NCBI GenBank assembly: GCA_045132495.1
Contig: JBGUSK010000051.1
Span: 1 to 64,000 of the forward strand
Direction of reading: 5' to 3'
DNA length: 64,000 nucleotides
From: UBA11524 sp045132495
GTDB taxonomy: Bacteria; Bacillota; Clostridia; Christensenellales; Aristaeellaceae
Part shown: positions 24,808 to 32,907 of the stretch, piece after piece
Position numbering within the stretch: position 1 is the first letter of the stretch
Layout: every line of letters starts with the position of its first letter
The notes under the pieces: model-generated
Seen by the model: the letters and a program-made list of their open reading frames with translations, nothing else
What the model was told of the DNA's origin: nothing
Database searches by the model: none
Translations under genes and position numbers: made by a program

Positions 24808-24837
24808 TGGACAAGGCGGTCCCGTTTGTGGTAGAAT
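24808..24837 (+). promoter_or_regulatory. Promoter of the DUF6273-CapA-caspase operon
   Basis: TGGACA (24808-24813), 18-bp spacer, TAGAAT (24832-24837). Confidence 0.55.
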
Positions 24838-24876
24838 AAAGTGATTCAATATGCCCCTGATGCATGAAAGGCAGTG

Positions 24877-25719
24877 ATGATCGTGCGGAAGCTTCTCCGC
24901 TTTGTATGTATTTTGATGGCGATGCTGACCCTCGTTCCTGCGCTGGCTGAAGAAATTCCGCATGTGGAGCTGCGCGGGTGGGACAAGAAGGACGGATACC
25001 AGTACCTGACCCTGGGTACCTTCCCTCAAACGAAGGAGGGCGAGCGTCTGCCGATCCTGTGGCGCGTGCTGAGCGTAGAGGAGAGCAGCCAGCCAGGCTC
25101 TGGCAGGGCGCTGATCCTGTCTGAATATGTGCTGGAGGCCCGGCGCATCCATGGTGACTACAAGGAATATGCCAACAAACCCACGGACAAAAAGTATCCC
25201 GGCTTCAACGGTGATTACACCCAGACCGAAATGGCACAGTACCTGAATGGCGACTTCACCGCGAATTTCGCCGAGGGCGAGCTGTCCGCAATTGCGGAGG
25301 ATGAGACCTACGGGACGTTCTTCCTCCTCTCTGCTGATGACCTGAAGAACAAGGACTACGGCTTTGTGTCCAATGACAGCCGAAAGGCCTGGGGCACCGA
25401 GTACGCCAAGGCCAACGGCCTTTTTGTGTACCGGGCCGTGCGCGGCAGCCACAGCCCTTACTGGACCCGCAGCCAGTCCACCTCCAACAAGCAGGGCGCA
25501 CGGTGCATCAAGTCCAAGGGTGAGATCGGTTACATCAACGTCATCACTGAGGACGAGGGCCTTCGCCCGGCATGCTGGCTGGATCTGCGGCTGGCATGGA
25601 TCGATCCTGACTCCGGCTCCGGCACGAAGGAGGATCCCTACACGCTCTATCTCATTCCCGGTGAGGACGAGCCGGTCATGACTGAAGCTGCCCCGCTGGA
25701 AAACCTGACTGCTGAATAA
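24877..25719 (+). CDS. Exported DUF6273 protein
   Basis: This 280-residue protein has a signal peptide (MIVRKLLRFVCILMAML, cleavage after ALA). A DUF6273 region follows, recognised by the pattern LGTFPQTKEGERLPILWRVL, the ILSEYVLEAR stretch and YWTRSQSTS near residue 205. Proteins with this domain are found widely in Clostridia and are of unknown function, usually exported. The start at 24877 has AAAGG; GTG 24874 is an alternative. It is the first gene of a tight operon with CapA and the caspase-like gene. Confidence 0.8.
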   Translation: MIVRKLLRFVCILMAMLTLVPALAEEIPHVELRGWDKKDGYQYLTLGTFPQTKEGERLPILWRVLSVEESSQPGSGRALILSEYVLEARRIHGDYKEYANKPTDKKYPGFNGDYTQTEMAQYLNGDFTANFAEGELSAIAEDETYGTFFLLSADDLKNKDYGFVSNDSRKAWGTEYAKANGLFVYRAVRGSHSPYWTRSQSTSNKQGARCIKSKGEIGYINVITEDEGLRPACWLDLRLAWIDPDSGSGTKEDPYTLYLIPGEDEPVMTEAAPLENLTAE

Positions 25720-25732
25720 TGTGAGGAACAAA

Positions 25733-26950
25733 ATGCGACTTTCCCGACTGCTGATTCTGCTGCTGGTGCTGATGCTCCCCTGCATCGCCCTGGCGGACAA
25801 AACCATCACCATCACCTTCGCCGGCGATGTGACCCTGGGCGGCGAGGAACGCCTGATGAATGAACCCACCTCTTTCGCGGCCGTGTATGAAAAGAACGGC
25901 CCGGAGTACTTCCTGAAAAACTTTGCCGATTTCTTCGCTGAGGACGACCTGACCGTTATCAACCTGGAGGGCGTGCTGAGCGATCAGAATCTCTCCCCCA
26001 GGGAAGCGGGAAAGCTGGGCAGCTACTTTTTCAAGGGAAAAACCGAATATGTGAATGTCCTCACCGCTGCCAGTGTGGAGGCGGCTTCCATCGCCAACAA
26101 TCACACCTACGACTACGGAGAATCGGGCCTGCGGGACACCATCGCGGCCCTGGAGGGTGCTGGCGTCGAATGGTTTGGCACCCGCGCCCGCCATACCACC
26201 GACACCGAGCGCTTCTTCTTCTACGAAAAGGACGGCGTGACCATCTGCCTGATGAGCCTGTACTGGGATGATTACCTCCAGGGTCAGCAGGATGGCTGCG
26301 GTGCGTTTCTGGCGGACGAGATCGCCCGCATCAAGAAGGATGACGAGGCGGATGCGGTGATCGCGATCCTCCACGGCGGACAGGAGTATGGCCGCCATGC
26401 CACCGTCCCCCAGAAGGTCTTCACCAAAATGGCCTTCGGTGCAGGCGCTGATCTGGTGATCTGCCACCACGCCCACGTCGTGATGGGCATGGACATCATC
26501 GGCAACCGCAGCGCGTTCTACAGCCTTGGTAACTTCTGCTTCGGCGGTAATCCCAACGCCTACCAGAAGCGGGGCAAGAAGGTGCAGGATGCGGCCCCGG
26601 CGCTCATCGTCCGTGCGGTGCTGACCTTCGACGATGAGGGCAATTACAAGGGCCAGCAAATGACCCTGTACCCCGTGCAGACCACCTCCATTGACCGCCC
26701 CGTTGATTCCACCGAGGATCAGGTGAATGACTACCAGCCCAAGTTCGTTACCGGACGGCTGGGGGCGCAGGTGATGCGGCTGATCCACATCGACGCCAAC
26801 TACAACGACAAGGACAAACAGCGCCCCGGCGATAAGCAGAACCGGGAGCTGGAAAAAATGCTGATTGAAAAGGAGAAGGAGCTCAAGGCGCTGGAATCCT
26901 CCGAGGGTATGAGCTCCCTGACCCTGCCCTACCTGCCTGCTGAAGAATAA
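25733..26950 (+). CDS. Exported CapA-family metallophosphatase-like protein
   Basis: A 405-residue protein with a signal peptide ending CIALA-DK and a CapA/PgsA calcineurin-like fold. Motifs are TITFAGDVTLGG, VINLEGVLSD, IANNHTYDYG, AILHGGQEY and HHAHVVMGMD, the expected metal and phosphate ligands. CapA proteins take part in poly-gamma-glutamate capsule export, but many family members are generic surface phosphoesterases, and no other capsule genes are here. A charged helical tail follows the domain. It starts 13 bp after the DUF6273 gene. Confidence 0.88.
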   Translation: MRLSRLLILLLVLMLPCIALADKTITITFAGDVTLGGEERLMNEPTSFAAVYEKNGPEYFLKNFADFFAEDDLTVINLEGVLSDQNLSPREAGKLGSYFFKGKTEYVNVLTAASVEAASIANNHTYDYGESGLRDTIAALEGAGVEWFGTRARHTTDTERFFFYEKDGVTICLMSLYWDDYLQGQQDGCGAFLADEIARIKKDDEADAVIAILHGGQEYGRHATVPQKVFTKMAFGAGADLVICHHAHVVMGMDIIGNRSAFYSLGNFCFGGNPNAYQKRGKKVQDAAPALIVRAVLTFDDEGNYKGQQMTLYPVQTTSIDRPVDSTEDQVNDYQPKFVTGRLGAQVMRLIHIDANYNDKDKQRPGDKQNRELEKMLIEKEKELKALESSEGMSSLTLPYLPAEE

Positions 26951-26968
26951 TCTGCGGAGGTGATACGA

Positions 26969-28549
26969 ATGAAGCGACTCCTTCTTCTGCTGAGCGTGCT
27001 GCTGCTTCTGCCGCTTTGTGCCTTTGCCGTCACCTCGATACCTGCTTCGGTCACGGAGGTGGAGGATGAGGCCTTCGCGAATACCGCCATCGACGCGCTG
27101 ATCGTCCCCGTGACGGTGAACAAGGTCGGCGCGCAGGTACTCGCGGGCAGTGATGCTTCCTACATCTACCTCAACGGTTCGTCCACCACCCTGGCGGATG
27201 AGGGCGGCGTCCCCTTTGTGTTCGGGCCTGTATCTTCTCCTGCGTCCTCGCTGAGCAACTTCTATGATTCCAGCAAGCTGGCTTCCGACAGCGGGCTGTA
27301 CTATTTTGTCGCTGATACAGCCCAGCCCCTGTGCGCCCAGGCTCCCAGCGTGTTATCCGGCAGCGTCACCATTCCCAAGCTGCTGGACGGGGTGCCGGTT
27401 ACCACCATCAGCGAGCTGTATCTGTCCAACACCGGCCTGAGCGAGGTGCGTATTCCGGCCTACCTTGGCCAGACTGAGGGCGTGAAGACCGTCAACTATC
27501 AGACCCTCTTCCTCACCGAGCCTGTGCCGGATGTGACTGAATCCCCCGCAGGCCACTATGTCACCTGGACCACCAGCATCGACGGCGCATACGGCGATGT
27601 GATCTATGAATGGACCTTCGAGGTGGGCGGAGAGACTGTCACCACCACCACCACCCAGCCCAGCATCAAATATGCCCCCATGACGGAGGGCCTGTGCACC
27701 GTGACCGTCACGGCCACGGATGAGGTGGGCGATTATGCCAGTGCCTCCGGCGGTCAGGTCAACCTGACGGAGATGAAGATCACCTACCGGGCGCTGCTGG
27801 TGGGCAATTCCTATTCCAACGACACGATCCCGCAGCTGGAGGGCCCTGCAACGGATATAATGGCCATGCTGACGGTGCTCAACAGCATGTCCGGCACACC
27901 CTATAAGGTAACCACTGCCCGCGAGATCACCGCCAGCGGCATTCAGGCAGCCATTGCCTCTGCCTTCTCCGGCGCTCAGCCCTGCGATGTGTCCCTGTTC
28001 TACTACAGCGGTCACGGCACGGAAAAGGGTGAGCTGGTGGGCACCGGCAGCACCTATTTGTCCGTCTATGGCCTGCGTTCTTCCCTGCAGAAGGTTCCTG
28101 GAACAAAGGTCGTGCTGCTGGACAGCTGCTATTCAGGCAGCGCCATCGGCCGCTCCGCTGATGCGACGAGCGCCAGCCCCTCCGCCTTCAACCGATCGGT
28201 CATCAGTGCGCTGTCCTCTGCCTCTCGTTCCTCGGTGAATCTGGAGGATGCGGGGTACATCGTCCTCACCTCCTGCCGCAAGGATCAGACCTCCATCTCT
28301 CTTTCAGGAGGCAACGGGCACTACTGGGGCGTATTCACCTATGGATTGTGCTACGGCAGCGGCTATGACGAATGGGAGAGAACATCCCTGGGCCGTCTGC
28401 CTGCAGACAGCAATGGCGACGCCGCCATCACCCTGGGCGAAGCCTACAAGGGTGTACAGGAGCGGGTGAACTACCTGAGTACGCTGACCACGGTCACCCA
28501 GGCAACCCAATATTACGGCGATACCTCCTACGTTCTGTGGAGCAAGTAA
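26969..28549 (+). CDS. Exported caspase-like (C14) peptidase with LRR and PKD-like regions
   Basis: The 526-residue protein has a signal peptide (cleavage near CAFA), a BspA-type leucine-rich piece (SIPASVTEVEDEAF) and a PKD/Ig-like segment around residues 190-265. The caspase-fold domain covers about 275-526. The catalytic dyad is visible as His in YYSGHGTEKG and Cys in LLDSCYSGSA. Such orthocaspases cleave after basic or acidic residues; the target here is unknown. The start at 26969 has CGGAGG. It is the third gene of the operon and is followed by a terminator. Confidence 0.9.
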   Translation: MKRLLLLLSVLLLLPLCAFAVTSIPASVTEVEDEAFANTAIDALIVPVTVNKVGAQVLAGSDASYIYLNGSSTTLADEGGVPFVFGPVSSPASSLSNFYDSSKLASDSGLYYFVADTAQPLCAQAPSVLSGSVTIPKLLDGVPVTTISELYLSNTGLSEVRIPAYLGQTEGVKTVNYQTLFLTEPVPDVTESPAGHYVTWTTSIDGAYGDVIYEWTFEVGGETVTTTTTQPSIKYAPMTEGLCTVTVTATDEVGDYASASGGQVNLTEMKITYRALLVGNSYSNDTIPQLEGPATDIMAMLTVLNSMSGTPYKVTTAREITASGIQAAIASAFSGAQPCDVSLFYYSGHGTEKGELVGTGSTYLSVYGLRSSLQKVPGTKVVLLDSCYSGSAIGRSADATSASPSAFNRSVISALSSASRSSVNLEDAGYIVLTSCRKDQTSISLSGGNGHYWGVFTYGLCYGSGYDEWERTSLGRLPADSNGDAAITLGEAYKGVQERVNYLSTLTTVTQATQYYGDTSYVLWSK

Positions 28550-28554
28550 ACAGC

Positions 28555-28586
28555 GTCCGTCCTGCATCAGCGGGGCGGACTTTTTT
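28555..28586 (+). terminator. Terminator after caspase-like gene
   Basis: GTCCGTCC pairs with GGGGCGGAC around a 9-nt loop and is followed by TTTTTT. Confidence 0.85.
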
Positions 28587-28607
28587 GTAAAAACATCATT
28601 TTAGGGG

Positions 28608-28636
28608 TTGACAATCCGCTCCGGCCGTGGTATCAT
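28608..28636 (+). promoter_or_regulatory. Promoter of tRNA-Val
   Basis: TTGACA (28608-28613), 17-bp spacer, TATCAT (28631-28636); the tRNA begins 22 bp later. Confidence 0.85.
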
Positions 28637-28658
28637 ATCACATGTCGTTAAGCGACAT

Positions 28659-28734
28659 GGTGCCATGGCTCAGTCGGTAGAGCACATCGTTCACATCGAT
28701 GGGGTCGTAGGTTCGAGTCCTACTGGCACCACCA
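28659..28734 (+). tRNA. tRNA-Val, anticodon CAC
   Basis: A complete 76-nt cloverleaf. Acceptor GGTGCCA/TGGCACC, D-arm GCTC/GAGC, anticodon stem CATCG/CGATG with loop TTCACAT (anticodon CAC), T-arm GTAGG/CCTAC with TTCGAGT, and encoded CCA. It reads GUG codons. Its 3' half is duplicated twice just downstream. Confidence 0.95.
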
Positions 28735-28735
28735 C

Positions 28736-28762
28736 AACCAGTCCGTAAGGGCTGGTTTTTTG
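28736..28762 (+). terminator. Terminator of tRNA-Val
   Basis: AACCAGTCC and GGGCTGGTT form a hairpin followed by a T-run. Identical hairpins recur at 28886-28912 and 29036-29062 in the repeat units. Confidence 0.85.
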
Positions 28763-28770
28763 CTGTCATC

Positions 28771-29065
28771 ATTCACATCGATGGGGCGTTTTCCCCTGCG
28801 CCGCCGGTGGCGGAAGCAGCAGGGGAAAACGTTATCTGACCGAGCGGAGCGAGACCGTAGGTTCGAGTCCTACTGGCACCACCACAACCAGTCCGTAAGG
28901 GCTGGTTTTTTGCTGTCATCATTCACATCGATGGGGCGTTTTCCCCTGCGCCGCCAGTGGCGGAAGCAGCAGGGGAAAACGTTATCTGACCGAGCGAAGT
29001 GAGACCGTAGGTTCGAGTCCTACTGGCACCACCACAACCAGTCCGTAAGGGCTGGTTTTTTGCTG
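28771..29065 (+). repeat. Two 150-bp tandem units built from the tRNA-Val 3' half plus a hairpin insert
   Basis: Units start at 28771 and 28921 and differ at three positions. Each has the tRNA anticodon-arm 3' part (TTCACATCGATGGGG) and a 12-bp inverted repeat GTTTTCCCCTGC/GCAGGGGAAAAC enclosing CCGCC/GGCGG. A GTTATCTGACCGAGCG segment follows. The unit ends with the tRNA T-arm, acceptor and CCA (from GTAGGTTCGAG) and the tRNA terminator. The 5' half of the tRNA is not repeated. The second unit ends at the terminator. No protein gene is seen here. Confidence 0.85.
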
Positions 29066-29142
29066 TTGAATTCCAGTGCACCTATTTGCACAGCAGATGA
29101 AGATATGATAAAATGGTTGTGCACCTCCATGGGAGAATCAGG

Positions 29143-30330
29143 ATGAACGGATGGAATAACAACATGTACAAAAGAATCATATGGATGCTGCTCATGTTGC
29201 TTGCGCTGCTCGGCGTTGGGGCCGCATGGGCGGAGGAAGCCCAGGATGTAACGGCGCAGTGTGCTCTTTCGGCGAGTGTCAACCAAGGCAGCGTCAGAAA
29301 TGTGTGCGCCGAAAAAATAGACCGCTGCTGGGATGGCATGGCGGATGGCACGCTGACTGTCCGCCTCCCTGCGGGCAAAATGGCCCAGGGCGTTAGCCTC
29401 TCCTTCTTCTGCGACGTACCCCATCTGGTGGTCTGCGATGCGGACGGCACCCTTCTGGCTGACTGGAACGAGCCGTATTACAATGCCTGGATTCCCTTCA
29501 GCCGTCCGTCGGCGGAATTCACCATCCGCCGCGCCGAAAAGGGCGAAATGGTGATCTCCCGCATGCAGGTGATGACCCCCGGCGAACTGCCGGGCTGGGT
29601 TCAGCGGTGGTCCACGCTGGAAGGCGATGCGGAACTGCTGCTGATCGCGACCCATCCGGATGACGACATCCTCTGGTTCGGCGGATTGCTGCCCACCTAT
29701 GCAGGTGAGCGCCGGATGAAGGTACAGGTGGCCTATATGGTCGGCGGATTAAACCGTATCCGGCGCATCGAGCTGCTCAATGCCCTGTGGCACTGCGGCG
29801 TCAGGTATTACCCGGAGATCGGCCGGTTTGAGGATTGGGGCTCTGCGTCGATGATAACGGCCTACGAGGCCTGGGGCGGCGAGAACGCGGTCGATCTGCA
29901 CATCACCCGGCTGCTGCGCAAGTGGAACCCCCGGGTCGTGGTGACGCAGGATCTGAAGGGAGAATACGGGCACAATCATCATCAGATCACCACCAAAGCA
30001 GTGGCAAAGGCAGTCACAGCGCTGTGCCAGGATGCAGCATATGACGCCTCCAGCGCAGAATTGTGGGGTGTGGCAGACCCGCAGAAGCTGTACATTCACC
30101 TGTATGAGAACAATCAGGTCGAATACGACTGGGAGCAGCCGCTGAGTGCCTTTGACGGGAAAGATGGATTGACCATCGCGCGGGAAGCCTTCCTGTTTCA
30201 TGTTTCACAGCAGACGGGCAGGTACCATGTCAGCGTCAGGAATGCGTACAACTGCGCACTCTTCGGGCTGTATTACACGCAGGTTGGGCCAGATGTGATC
30301 GGCGAGGATCTCTTTGAGAACATCCCCTGA
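29143..30330 (+). CDS. Secreted PIG-L family deacetylase (paralogue 2)
   Basis: The 395-residue protein has a signal peptide (cleavage after AWA, then EEAQDVTAQC) and the same layout as the paralogue at 14630-15787. Its metal motif reads ATHPDDD instead of THPDDE, and the second motif is GEYGHNHHQ. The shared LWFGGLLPTYAGE stretch shows close relationship. The likely activity is N-deacetylation of an extracellular amino sugar. The start at 29143 has GGGAG with 7-nt spacing; ATG 29164 is an alternative. A possible promoter is TTTGCA (29085) with TAAAAT (29109). A terminator follows. Confidence 0.86.
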   Translation: MNGWNNNMYKRIIWMLLMLLALLGVGAAWAEEAQDVTAQCALSASVNQGSVRNVCAEKIDRCWDGMADGTLTVRLPAGKMAQGVSLSFFCDVPHLVVCDADGTLLADWNEPYYNAWIPFSRPSAEFTIRRAEKGEMVISRMQVMTPGELPGWVQRWSTLEGDAELLLIATHPDDDILWFGGLLPTYAGERRMKVQVAYMVGGLNRIRRIELLNALWHCGVRYYPEIGRFEDWGSASMITAYEAWGGENAVDLHITRLLRKWNPRVVVTQDLKGEYGHNHHQITTKAVAKAVTALCQDAAYDASSAELWGVADPQKLYIHLYENNQVEYDWEQPLSAFDGKDGLTIAREAFLFHVSQQTGRYHVSVRNAYNCALFGLYYTQVGPDVIGEDLFENIP

Positions 30331-30360
30331 GGACGGCGTCTGCGAAAATGGCATATAAAG

Positions 30361-30395
30361 AACGCACCCCGGCTTGTGAACCGGAGTGCGTTTTT
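30361..30395. terminator. Bidirectional terminator
   Basis: AACGCAC(C)CCGG and CCGG(A)GTGCGTT pair with one mismatch and are followed by TTTTT, between convergent genes. Confidence 0.8.
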
Positions 30396-30405
30396 GATTG
30401 GCGGA

Positions 30406-31584
30406 TCAGTAGGTATACACCGTGACCACACCGCCCATGTTGTCCAGATACATGGTGTAGTTGGAGGTGACGCGGTTGATATCCACGGTGAAGGTGGAGC
30501 GGTCGTCGCCCACCTGTTGGCGGGTGATCTCGTACTTCTTCACGCCATCCTCAAACACGGCCACATGGGGGTGCTCCATCAGGTATTCGATGTACTCTTC
30601 CAGGCACAGATCCAGGTGGTGCATGATCTCCGCATTGGCAACGCCCACGTAGCGGTAGATGTTCAGCTTGCTGAGGATGCCGGTCTTGTAGGTTTTGTCG
30701 GTGGTATCGGCCATGGGATAGCCAGCCTTGGGGAAGCGGAACACCAGGCCGTACTTCCAGCTGTTTTCATACAGCCACTTGCCCTGAGCGCTCTCGTAGA
30801 AGGCGGAGTTGTTCAGGGCGTCATTGTCCTTCTCGTACAGGTAGAGGGTGAAGGCCAGACCGGTATTGAACTCGCTCGTGCCGGGGTAATTGACCGTGCG
30901 CTTGGCCCGCTCGACGATCTTTTCATCGGAGTAATCAGGGTGACGGCGGCGCTGGTCATCCACTTCCTTCTGGAAGATGGCATACTGATCGTCATAGGAG
31001 CGGTAGGTGGAGCCGGCCTTGAGAACATAGCCGGTCAGGCCCACAGCCTTGGCGTCCTTGAGGGCCGCCATGAGAGCGTCGATCGCCGTGGGCAGCAGGC
31101 GGCAGGTATTGTTCTCCACAAAGCTGGAGAGCTCCTTGTCGTTGCGGGCATAGCCGGCTACGCTGGTCACGGCGCTGTCGTCAAAGTCCTCCGGGCGGGA
31201 GTGCCATTCGTTCACCAGCAGCAGACCATTGTTCATGATTTCTGCACGGGAAACGGAGGCAGTGCCGGGCGCTTCCAGGGGGTAATTGGTCAGGTCGATG
31301 ATATCCCAGCCTTCCTTGGCGGGTTCAGGCCAGTCCTCATTGACCTCGTTGGACTGGTTCAGCTTGGCCATGTATTCATCCACCGCGCGGTCATACTCAG
31401 CTTCCTTCGCGGCGTTGCGATCCATGACGGTCTGGCGCTTTTCGTTCAGCAGCGCGCTGCGGTATTCCTTGATCATGCTGCCGCCGATGATGCAGCCGGC
31501 CACCAGCAGCGCCATCAGCACCGCCAGGACGATCAGGCCCACCATCGGATCCTTGCGCTTTTTGATACGGGAATTGTTGCTCAT
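30406..31584 (-). CDS. Membrane-anchored VanY/M15-like protein, probable pseudoenzyme
   Basis: A 392-residue protein with a basic N-terminus, one membrane helix (about residues 15-37), a charged linker and a D,D-carboxypeptidase VanY-like domain. Fold signatures remain: TYRSYDDQYAIF, PGTSEFNTGLAF, WLYENSWKYGLVFRFPKAGYP and IYRYVG. However, the canonical zinc ligands are replaced. The SxHxxGxAxD motif reads SEFNTGLAFT, and the ExxH motif before YRYVG reads KLNI. It therefore probably binds, rather than cleaves, a peptidoglycan-like ligand. The start at 31584 has AGGTG; upstream in-frame starts lack a ribosome site. Confidence 0.8.
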   Translation of the reverse strand: MSNNSRIKKRKDPMVGLIVLAVLMALLVAGCIIGGSMIKEYRSALLNEKRQTVMDRNAAKEAEYDRAVDEYMAKLNQSNEVNEDWPEPAKEGWDIIDLTNYPLEAPGTASVSRAEIMNNGLLLVNEWHSRPEDFDDSAVTSVAGYARNDKELSSFVENNTCRLLPTAIDALMAALKDAKAVGLTGYVLKAGSTYRSYDDQYAIFQKEVDDQRRRHPDYSDEKIVERAKRTVNYPGTSEFNTGLAFTLYLYEKDNDALNNSAFYESAQGKWLYENSWKYGLVFRFPKAGYPMADTTDKTYKTGILSKLNIYRYVGVANAEIMHHLDLCLEEYIEYLMEHPHVAVFEDGVKKYEITRQQVGDDRSTFTVDINRVTSNYTMYLDNMGGVVTVYTY

Positions 31585-31794
31585 ATGGTTGACACCTGCT
31601 TTCTGCGGGTTTTTCATATGGATTTTGCCCATTTCCACCCGTCAAACAGGTATAGACAGGCGGATTCAATGAGTATATTCGCCGTTCAGAGCGATTTTCC
31701 TGCCAGATTCCGCATCCAAAGAAAAATCTGCATGAAAAAATCCATTCCGGGGCATGATTTCACCGAAACCCTGTGTGAAAGGAAGGAATTGATC

Positions 31795-32841
31795 ATGCGC
31801 AAAACCATTTCCATGCTGCTGCTCAGCGCGCTGCTGCTGCCCTGTCTGACGGGCTGCACTGCCAGCGCCGACCAGCGCACCGGCGAAGCTGAGGGCTACG
31901 GCGGAAAACTAAAGGTCACCGTGAGCATGAACGGCGATGATATCACGGACGTCAAGGTTGTGGAGCACTCGGAGACCCAGGGCGTGGGCACCCGCGCCAT
32001 TGACGCGCTGCCCAAGGCCATCGAGGAGGCGGATTCTGTCGATGTGGACAGCGTATCCGGCGCGACCATCACCAGCGAGGCCATCAAGCAGGCTGTGAGC
32101 CAGGCGCTGGGCAATGCTGGCATGATCCAGCAGGTCATCCCCATGGATGGCACGAATGCCACCGAGGCGGCTTCTGCCAGAGGCCTCAAGGGCGTAGGCA
32201 TGGCGTCCACCGGCCGGGTTGGCCCGGGCAAGGACAGCGAGGGCGGCCAGGTGTACTCCTTCAACGTGGTCTTTGCCAGCGGCGAGTTCGAGGAGGACGG
32301 CACCATCCGCGCGATCAAGGTGGATCAGCTGGAGGTCGTCACCCCCAACCTGGGCGGCGGCAGTGTCTTCAGCGGCTTCCCGCAGAATGTTGAGGGCGAG
32401 GAAGCCTTCCTGAAGGAGGTCTCGGCCTGGGAAACCAAGGGCGCAATGGGTGATTCCTACATGCTGGAAAGCGGCTCCTGGCGCGACCAGATGGACGCCT
32501 ACGAGCAGGCCATGGTGGGCAAAACCGTTGACGAGGTGAAAACGTGGTATGAAAGCCGCGGTTCTTCCACCGCAAACCGCAGCGAAACCGAGGCCACTGA
32601 CGCCTCCGACGCAGGCGCGGCCCAGCCGGTGAACGACATGGCAGATGCTGACATGTCCGGCAGCCAGACCGATGCGGCCAGCTCCGCAACGATGTCCCTG
32701 CAGGGCGAATACGGCGACATCCTGCTGGCCATCGAGCGGGCCTGGGAGGATGCGCGCAAGGACAAGCCCGGCAACGAGGGCACCATGGTGGACACCAACA
32801 CGCTCACCAATGTGACCGACGGGGAAGCCAACGTCGGGTAA
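31795..32841 (+). CDS. FMN-binding domain lipoprotein
   Basis: A 348-residue lipoprotein: its signal peptide ends in the canonical lipobox LTGC (cysteine about residue 22). An FMN-binding domain carries the flavinylation-type motif DSVSGATITS near residue 85, where ApbE would attach FMN to the threonine. A second repeat-like region and a Ser/Ala-rich acidic tail follow. The likely role is extracytoplasmic electron transfer, as in RnfG/NqrC-like or extracellular-electron systems, but no Rnf or ApbE genes are nearby. The start at 31795 has GGAAGGA; the long upstream reading frame is antisense to the VanY-like gene. Confidence 0.87.
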   Translation: MRKTISMLLLSALLLPCLTGCTASADQRTGEAEGYGGKLKVTVSMNGDDITDVKVVEHSETQGVGTRAIDALPKAIEEADSVDVDSVSGATITSEAIKQAVSQALGNAGMIQQVIPMDGTNATEAASARGLKGVGMASTGRVGPGKDSEGGQVYSFNVVFASGEFEEDGTIRAIKVDQLEVVTPNLGGGSVFSGFPQNVEGEEAFLKEVSAWETKGAMGDSYMLESGSWRDQMDAYEQAMVGKTVDEVKTWYESRGSSTANRSETEATDASDAGAAQPVNDMADADMSGSQTDAASSATMSLQGEYGDILLAIERAWEDARKDKPGNEGTMVDTNTLTNVTDGEANVG

Positions 32842-32907
32842 AGGCATTGCAGCGCCCGATATTGCAATGATGGCCGCAGGAGACGATCCTGCGGCCATTG
32901 TCATGCA

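Noticed and set aside
28771..29065. CRISPR array at the 150-bp repeats
   Set aside because: Repeat units are 150 bp, adjacent without variable spacers, and contain tRNA sequence; no cas genes are present.
30376..31794. Long N-terminal extension of the FMN-binding protein frame
   Set aside because: It is antisense to the VanY-like gene and precedes a strong ribosome site, a signal peptide and a lipobox at 31795.
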